This document shows, piece by piece, positions 37,001 to 40,000 of a DNA stretch of 40,000 bases. Within the stretch, counting starts at the first letter, position 1. Each line of letters starts with the position of its first letter. The translations under genes were made by a program, and so were the position numbers. The stretch is from Symbiodinium natans (taxonomy: Eukaryota > Sar > Dinophyceae > Suessiales > Symbiodiniaceae). Location: positions 1,115,001-1,155,000 of the forward strand of contig CAJNDS010002490.1 in the NCBI GenBank assembly GCA_905221605.1. Direction: 5' to 3'. Under the pieces are notes generated by a model, which worked only from the letters and a program-made list of their open reading frames with translations, did not search any database and was not told the DNA's origin.

Positions 37001-39911
37001 AGACGCAGGGCGACTCCATGGCCATCGGCGGCTACGAGCAGAACCCCGAGTTCTGGCCAGACGTCGATCCTGGGTTTGCCTTCGGGCTTTTCGAGCTGGA
37101 CTACGACACCTTTGGCCAGAACCTGGCCGGACACATGCAGCGCTGCCCAATCATCGAGGAGACTGGGATCCTTGGTAGCTGAGTGGTACCCTTTTGCCTC
37201 TTTTTTGTTTCTGGCTTCCCTTGATAAATTGTACTTAACACCAAAAAGGGTACCCTTATTATAACAGGGATACTGGGCTGCCTTAAGGATCAAGTCCACG
37301 GTCTGTGGGCCGGAGTCCTTCACGCCAGACCACAAGCCCCTCATGGGCCCGCACCCGGGTCTCCGAGGCTTCTACCACGCCTGTGGCTTGGCAGCTGAGT
37401 GCTACCCTTTGGCTCTTTTTGGGTGGTGGGTTCCCCTGATAAAAGTACTTAGCACCAAAAAGGGTACCCTAAACCCTAAACCCTAAACCCTAAACCCTAA
37501 ACCCTAAACCCTAAACCCTAAACCCTAAACCCTAAACCCTAAACCCTACACCCTTACCACAGCATGGCTGCTGGGCTACCAAGGTGGGTTCAACTCCATG
37601 GGCTTGATGCTCGGAGGAGGCGCCAAATCTTCTCTAGGAGGGGCGCCCTGCTGGGCGTGTCTTGGGGGGGTTTTGGGGTTGGGAGACCTGCAAGACTCTG
37701 AAAGGTGTCCTTCGAAATTCTCTGTACATGTAGACTAGGACCCGGCGTAGGCCCTCATTTCCTTTTTTGGGGTTGGGGTTCCCTTCTGATCCCCTTAAAA
37801 CCAAAAAGGGGTGATTACCCTTTTCCTTCCGGGTTACTCCTAGACTCGAAAGCTGCGCAGAGGCGTGGGCCGTGAGTTGACGAAGTGGATCTTGACCGGA
37901 TCTCCAGAAGTGGACCTCTTTAGCTTCGACTGCGCGCGCTTCCACCCGGACAGCGTGGCCAGTAGCCGCTGGGTCCGAGACCGCACCCATGAGAGCCTTA
38001 CTTAGCCAATAGTTGAACTTTTAAACCTTGTTGGGTCTCCTTTTTTACTAAGAAAAATGGAGTTTAACCTGGTTTTACCCCAAGTTTAGCCTTGTTTTTT
38101 CCCCTGGTTATTGGAGAAGTAAGGAGCTATGCCAAGACCTACGCCATCGTCTTCCCTCACGATGAGTCCCTGGCAGGTCGAGGCAGCCGCAAGTCAGCTC
38201 TCTATGAGGCTTACTCAGCCAATAGTTGATCTTTTTAGACTTTTTTGGGTCTCTTTATTTAGTAAGAATATAATGAAGTTTAAGTCTCCTTATTTCGTAA
38301 GAACAATGAAGTTTAAGTCTCCCTATTTAGTAAGAGTAATGAGAATAACGAAGTTAAAGTCTCCTTATTTCGTAAGAATAATGAAGCTAATGAAGCTTAA
38401 CCTTGTTTTTCCCTTGGTTACTGGAGAAGCAAGGATGAGCTGCTGGGGCGTGGTTGTGTGTACCAGGCACGACACGGCTTCGAGCGGCCGGGCTGGTTCG
38501 TGCCGTCCTCCGGCAGCCAAGAGACTGGGCTGGAATTTTAGAAGAAGTTGCCTTGAACCCTAAACCCTAAGCCCTAAACCCTAAACCCTAAACCCTAAAC
38601 CCTAGGAGACCATGGACTATGACTTCTACGGTGCCTACGAGGAGGGCGCCTGGCGACTGGGAGAGACCGATCACCCGGACATTCCCAAGCACGAGAGCCA
38701 TGAGTACCTTGGGGAGCCAAAGGAACTCCTAAAGACGTAAACCCTAAACGGGTGTCTAGGGTTTAGGGTTTAGGGTTTAGGGTTTAGGGTTTAGGGTTTA
38801 GGGTTCATACACCTGAATAATCAGAATTATGGGAGAAAAGGGTGTTGGACCCCAATTTTAGTTTTCATTTGGTCCCCGAGGTACTTGGACCATGTCGAGG
38901 GGGAGCTCACCTTCGATTGGCCAGAGAGCCACGCCACCGTGGCTGACGAGTGCCGGGCCGCGCGTGAAGGAGTGGCGATCTTCGACCAGTCCCTTGGTAG
39001 TTGAGTGGTACCCTTTTGCCCTTTTTGAATTAGGGGTTCCCCTTATAACAGTACTTTACACCAAACAGGGCACCCTTGTTGTAATATGGTTGCTGAACCC
39101 TAAACCCTAAACCCTAAACCCTAAACCCTAAACCCTAAACCCTAAACCGGGCTGCCAAGGTCCTACTTCGGCAAGTTCTACCTGAAGGGCCCAGGAGCTG
39201 ACTCTGCCGTCCAGTATCTCTGTGGCGCAGACATGGAGGCTTGGTAGGTCAGTGGTTCCCTTTACCCTTTTTTTTGGTTCTGGTTTAGGGTTTAGGGTTT
39301 AGGGTTTAGGGTTTAGGGTTTAGGGTTTAGGGTTTAGGGTTTAGGGTTTAGGGTTTAGGGTTTAGGGTTTAGGGTTTAGGGTTTAGGGTTTAGGGTTTAG
39401 GTTTAAGGGTTTAGGGTTTAGGGTTTAGGGTTTAGGGTTTAGGGTTTAGGGTTTAGGGTTTAGGGTTTAGGGTTTAGGGTTTAGGGTTTAGGGTTTAGGG
39501 TTTAGGGTTTAGGGTTTAGGGTTTAGGGTTTAGGGTAATTTTGGTTCAAGGTTCCCTTATCAAGTAACCAACCCAAAAAAGGCTGCCCTTATTTTAATAT
39601 GGTTACTGGGCTACTAAGGAGGGCAAGAGGGTCGGATCGGTGACCTACACGCCCCTCTGCAACTCCAGGGGGGGCGTCGAGGCCGACTTAACCGTCACGA
39701 AGCTGCAGAATGCCGAGGGCCAGAGCTACTACTACTTCGCGGCGGGCGGCAACACGGCCACGAAGGATTTGGCCTGGATACGAAAGGTCCTAGAGGACCA
39801 GGACTTCAACGCACACATCGAGGACCACAGTGAGTCGATGACGCTCATCTCGGTGCAGGGGCCCTACAGCAGGCGGCTGCTTCAGTCTCTGACCGGCTCA
39901 GACATGTGCCC
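28058..39911 (+). CDS. SARDH: Sarcosine dehydrogenase-like FAD/folate enzyme, 17 exons visible, 3' incomplete
   Basis: This belongs to the sarcosine/dimethylglycine dehydrogenase family, mitochondrial flavoenzymes that demethylate N-methylglycine and pass the one-carbon unit to tetrahydrofolate. Exons that join in frame: 28058-28095, 28326-28356, 29842-29888, 30667-30740, 35313-35369, 36189-36251, 36387-36734, 36887-37166, 37288-37382, 37584-37619, 37863-37992, 38124-38205, 38434-38532, 38606-38736, 38881-38988, 39160-39235 and 39619 to about 39911. Landmarks in order: dinucleotide-binding [10 protein letters not shown] (exon 1), [14 protein letters not shown] with the His (codon 30674-30676) that carries covalent FAD in this family, [58 protein letters not shown], and the start of the GcvT-like folate domain ([21 protein letters not shown]-like). 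The [15 protein letters not shown] motif favours sarcosine over dimethylglycine dehydrogenase. The first exon may begin at 28025, and roughly the last quarter is outside the window. Confidence 0.9.
28357..28545 (+). repeat. TTTAGGG array at the start of an intron
   Basis: About 25 units, with CTAGGG variants (28442-28463). It begins within 1-3 bp of the end of sarcosine dehydrogenase exon 2. Confidence 0.95.
28667..28816 (+). mobile_element. Introner copy nested inside sarcosine dehydrogenase intron 2
   Basis: GTTC occurs immediately on both sides (28663-28666 and 28817-28820). The copy begins CTTGGTAGC, is interrupted at once by about four CCCTAAA units, continues CCCTTTTGCCC, TGGGTTCCCCTTAT, AAAAAGGGTACCC and ends GGGCTACCCAG. 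It lies wholly within the 28357-29841 intron, so here it is an insertion into noncoding DNA or into a lost exon, not a coding interruption. Confidence 0.8.
28884..29028 (+). mobile_element. CTTGCTTAAGAACCCC family, second copy in an intron
   Basis: The left GATTGCTTGAGAACCCCCG and right GGGGATTCTTAAACAAATAG match the ends of the 4822-4940 element, with an expanded T-rich centre (TTTATTTATCATTTTG). It is followed at once by a 40-bp run of C-rich CCCCCACCC repeats (29033-29070). Confidence 0.7.
30150..30257 (+). mobile_element. 108-bp inverted-repeat element (CTTGGAAGCTC family)
   Basis: CTTGGAAGCTCTTTTGACTT at the left is exactly complementary to the right end apart from one extra base (AAGTCAAAAGAGCTTCCAAG). 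The inner part also pairs around TAGTAAGT and ACTTACG. The core CTTGACTTAGTAAGG recurs in the satellite at 30885-31680, so that satellite may contain a fragment of this element. It lies in intron 3 of the sarcosine dehydrogenase gene. Confidence 0.75.
30784..30975 (+). repeat. TTTAGGG array at the start of intron 4
   Basis: Follows a G-run (30757-30770) and precedes or merges with the 185-bp satellite. Almost perfect units. Confidence 0.95.
30885..31680 (+). repeat. Satellite of 184-205 bp units built on telomeric repeat
   Basis: The marker CCCTCTTGACTTAGTAAGG starts at 30885, 31070, 31254, 31445 and 31650, giving periods of 185, 184, 191 and 205 bp. Each unit has a conserved unique part (GGTAGGGTTATTCGGGG ... 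AGGACCTCCAAGAGTCC ... GGCGAGAGGAGGG) and a TTTAGGG part that varies in unit number. The unique part is nearly identical between copies, so amplification is recent. Confidence 0.9.
31797..32841 (+). mobile_element. Putative 1.05-kb DNA element with terminal inverted repeats
   Basis: The left end TACCAGGAGGGCGCTTTG and the right end, read on the minus strand as TACCAGGAGGACACTTTG, differ at only two positions. Both ends continue into subterminal arrays of TTATAAGT-like motifs in mirror orientation (31812-31940 and 32733-32820). The interior is GC-rich, has a GATGTCCGCG run (32318-32365) and short open frames on both strands (minus 32187-32705 is the longest) that I do not recognise. No clear target duplication is seen. 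It is most likely a non-autonomous transposon. Confidence 0.65.
32970..33602 (+). CDS. Unrecognised acidic protein with WWFCP...C motif, nested in an intron
   Basis: A 210-codon frame begins [18 protein letters not shown]. Its first two thirds are rich in Glu, Asp and Pro ([25 protein letters not shown]). Near residue 134 comes [17 protein letters not shown] followed by [14 protein letters not shown], with four cysteines that could form a small metal site or disulfides. The frame ends where the 109-bp array begins, and the WWFCP segment is the apparent founder of that array. It is on the same strand as the host gene. It may be a retroposed or element-borne gene; I do not know its family, and it could have further exons. 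Confidence 0.45.
   Translation: MAQPKKSWADLQDEDEEWQELDRRTFPPAPAPEETEETPEQFLSDEWEARMWYQAEVHAPRPFHIPQLETDLEAVVEEPEQEDHFLIFYEIISTEIVEEPEQDDDDKSAQMVPKQAFWGEVAAYMQKLGKACDALWWFCPSSDCREGFCRQGPSSWNLKKACLNDELLPTASQNLLLRLQAESILDQGHWGQHRELSCSGVVVLPEAWLP
33560..34690 (+). repeat. 109-bp tandem array derived from the WWFCP coding segment
   Basis: The marker CGTGAAGGCTTCTG recurs at about 33599, 33708, 33817, 33926 (with a 1-bp loss), 34034, 34143, 34256 (after a 4-bp GTCT gain), 34365, 34474 and 34570, so about ten near-identical units of 109 bp. One frame of each unit reads [16 protein letters not shown] and [12 protein letters not shown]. Because 109 is not a multiple of three, successive units shift frame and each frame ends at the TGA in ACCGTGAAG. 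Degenerate units follow at 34600-34740. Confidence 0.9.
34691..35218. other. Intronic spacer with inverted-repeat element at 34991-35069
   Basis: After the decayed last 109-bp units the sequence is unique. The segment 34991-35069 starts GTTGGGTAACATTTTACATT and ends with a matching complement around AATGTAAATTGT...TTTCCCAAC, a 79-bp inverted-repeat element. A GTATGTATGTGTGTGTG stretch is near 35128. No gene is seen. Confidence 0.5.
35219..35301 (-). repeat. CCCTAAA array at the end of intron 4
   Basis: Eleven or so perfect units ending 11 bp before the AG of sarcosine dehydrogenase exon 5. Confidence 0.95.
35370..36188 (+). other. Intron 5 of sarcosine dehydrogenase (GT-AG) with CCCTAAA blocks
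   Basis: The upstream exon ends ..GAGAACG and the intron begins GTGGCCTC; the downstream exon after CCCCAG also begins GTGGCCTC, an 8-bp duplication. CCCTAAA arrays occur at 35390-35516, 35650-35680, 35780-35812, 35975-36030 and 36146-36170, and a C-run at 36038-36050. This intron starts and ends with the same orientation of telomeric repeat, an exception to the G-then-C pattern. Confidence 0.8.
36252..36386 (+). mobile_element. Introner-like intron 6 of sarcosine dehydrogenase (GC-AG)
   Basis: The intron starts GCCC followed by CTTGGCTT and ends AAGCCAAG, an 8-bp terminal inverted repeat; the next exon begins GC. The interior is mostly degenerate TTTGGGG/TTTAGGG repeat. Splicing gives [13 protein letters not shown]. 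Confidence 0.75.
36735..36886 (+). mobile_element. Introner-like intron 7 of sarcosine dehydrogenase (GC-AG)
   Basis: The 152-bp intron begins GCAGGG and ends CGGCAG. It contains the inverted pair CAACTGACTT (36760s) and AAGTCAGTTG (36830s) and has no telomeric repeat. Splicing gives [16 protein letters not shown], matching the family. Mobile origin is inferred from the hairpin only. Confidence 0.6.
37167..37287 (+). mobile_element. Introner, sarcosine dehydrogenase intron 8 (GA-AG), near-canonical copy
   Basis: The 121-bp intron has a 5-bp duplication: upstream exon GG|GATC and downstream |GATC after AG (GGATC seen on both sides). The interior shows CTTGGTAGCTGAGTGG, TACCCTTTTGCC, CACCAAAAAGGG, TACCCTTATTATAA and GGGCTGCCTTAAG. 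Removing it restores [13 protein letters not shown], the expected family sequence. Confidence 0.9.
37383..37583 (+). mobile_element. Introner carrying a CCCTAAA array, sarcosine dehydrogenase intron 9 (GT-AG)
   Basis: GTGG is duplicated on both sides and supplies a GT donor. The element starts CTTGGCAGCTGAGTGC and ends GGGCTACCAAG. Between GGGTACCCT and the conserved tail sits a block of about ten CCCTAAA units (37468-37548) where canonical copies read directly on to TTATTATAA. The junction shares CCCT with the telomeric unit. Confidence 0.9.
37620..37862 (+). mobile_element. Intron 10 of sarcosine dehydrogenase with nested inverted-repeat element
   Basis: The intron begins GCGCC and the next exon begins GCG (GC-AG). 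A second element at about 37731-37846 is bounded by AGACTAGGACCC and GGTTACTCCTAGACT and shares GTAGGCCCT, ATTTCCTTTTTT, GGGGTTCCCTT and ATCCCCTTAAA with the sequence at 12373-12555, so the two are related copies. Splicing gives [12 protein letters not shown]. Confidence 0.7.
37993..38123 (+). mobile_element. Introner, second family, sarcosine dehydrogenase intron 11 (GA-AG)
   Basis: GAGC is duplicated at both ends. The element starts CTTACTTAGCCAATAG and ends with its imperfect complement CTATTGG-type ...TTATTGGAGAAGTAAG, so it has terminal inverted repeats of about 15-19 bp. The interior has TTTAAACC, GGGTCTCC and TTTACTAAGAA. It is a different family from the CTTGGTAG elements. Splicing gives [14 protein letters not shown]. 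Confidence 0.85.
38206..38433 (+). mobile_element. Introner, second family, expanded copy, sarcosine dehydrogenase intron 12 (GA-AG)
   Basis: It starts with CTTACTCAGCCAATAGTTGA after GAGG and ends GGTTACTGGAGAAGCAAG, like intron 11. It is 97 bp longer because an approximately 30-bp unit (AAGTTTAAGTCTCC, TTATTTCGTAAGAA, TAATG) is repeated about four times. The exon junction LYDELLGRG is in frame. The flanking duplication has decayed to GA. Confidence 0.85.
38533..38605 (+). repeat. 73-bp intron made mostly of telomeric repeat (sarcosine dehydrogenase intron 13)
   Basis: The open frame QETGLE meets a stop at 38539, and resumes as [14 protein letters not shown] after CCCTAG at 38605. A GA-AG intron 38533-38605 joins them in frame. 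From 38553 to the acceptor it consists of CCCTAAA units, and the acceptor AG is the last unit's CCCTAG variant. No introner ends are visible. Confidence 0.8.
38737..38880 (+). repeat. Intron 14 of sarcosine dehydrogenase, telomeric donor
   Basis: This GT-AG intron begins GTAAACCCTAAAC, so the donor looks like part of a CCCTAAA-type repeat. It then turns into a TTTAGGG array (38758-38805) and ends with unique sequence and GAG; the next exon begins GTAC. Splicing gives [13 protein letters not shown]. Confidence 0.75.
38989..39159 (+). mobile_element. Introner carrying a CCCTAAA array, sarcosine dehydrogenase intron 15 (GT-AG)
   Basis: A GTCC duplication flanks the element. It begins CTTGGTAGTTGAGTGG and ends GGGCTGCCAAG. 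The CCCTAAA array (about 39094-39147) is inserted just inside the 3' terminus, splitting the motif GGTTGCTG..GGGCTGCC. The splice gives IFDQSYFGKF. Confidence 0.9.
39236..39618 (+). mobile_element. Introner carrying a 250-bp TTTAGGG array, sarcosine dehydrogenase intron 16 (GA-AG)
   Basis: A GAGG duplication flanks the element. It begins CTTGGTAGGTCAGTGG and ends GGTTACTGGGCTACTAAG. The array 39283-39536 is almost pure TTTAGGG (one unit shortened near 39400) and is inserted within the TTTTGGTTCTGG / GGTTCAAGG segment. Its orientation is opposite to the arrays in introns 9 and 15. The splice gives GADMEGKRVGS in frame. Confidence 0.9.
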
Positions 39912-40000
39912 GGGCTGCAAGAGTAAGGCATCGTAGTTCGAGACGGGGGCATGCCAACATAACAATCTCAGGCAGGATCCCCCTGGACCCTAGACTCCCC

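Noticed and set aside
1-40000. Telomeric repeats as pure assembly error
   Set aside because: Blocks differ in length, variants and neighbours, several lie exactly inside introns of genes that otherwise splice in frame, and one family member after another shows different insert points. Raw-read confirmation would still be decisive.

Overview
This window is almost certainly nuclear DNA of a dinoflagellate. The reasons are: spliced genes on one strand with GA-AG and GC-AG introns as well as GT-AG; introns that are mobile 'introner' insertions with target-site duplications; plant/dinoflagellate-type TTTAGGG telomeric repeats spread through the interior; and very sparse coding sequence. No bacterial operon, rRNA or tRNA gene is visible.

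Two genes can be reconstructed by hand with every exon junction in frame. (1) A complete glycoside hydrolase family 1 beta-glucosidase lies at 20791-22951 (6 exons, 441 codons plus stop). (2) A sarcosine-dehydrogenase-like flavoenzyme runs from about 28058 to beyond 39911 (17 exons visible, 3' end outside the window). A 4.6-kb intron of the second gene (30741-35312) holds a telomeric satellite, a TIR element, an unrelated acidic-protein reading frame and a 109-bp tandem array.

The first 20 kb contain no complete gene. Short islands of coding-like sequence with plausible splice borders float in telomeric repeats: a papain-like exon (2046), a JmjC exon (10557), at least nine ankyrin-repeat exons (about 11477-19135, and 23763-23898), a broken C5-DNA-methyltransferase-like remnant (252-420) and several exons I cannot name. 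Between them are several families of short inverted-repeat elements, a 21-bp minisatellite (6854-7055), a G-rich 1.2-kb tract (8460-9660) and AT microsatellites.

The most unusual feature is the telomeric repeat itself. Blocks of CCCTAAA or TTTAGGG occur every few hundred bases, often inside introns and even inside individual introner copies. Many exon islands have CCCTAAA just upstream and TTTAGGG just downstream. That is the orientation of a linear fragment capped by telomeres at both ends, and it makes several introns potential telomeric-repeat hairpins. The rule has exceptions, which are listed.
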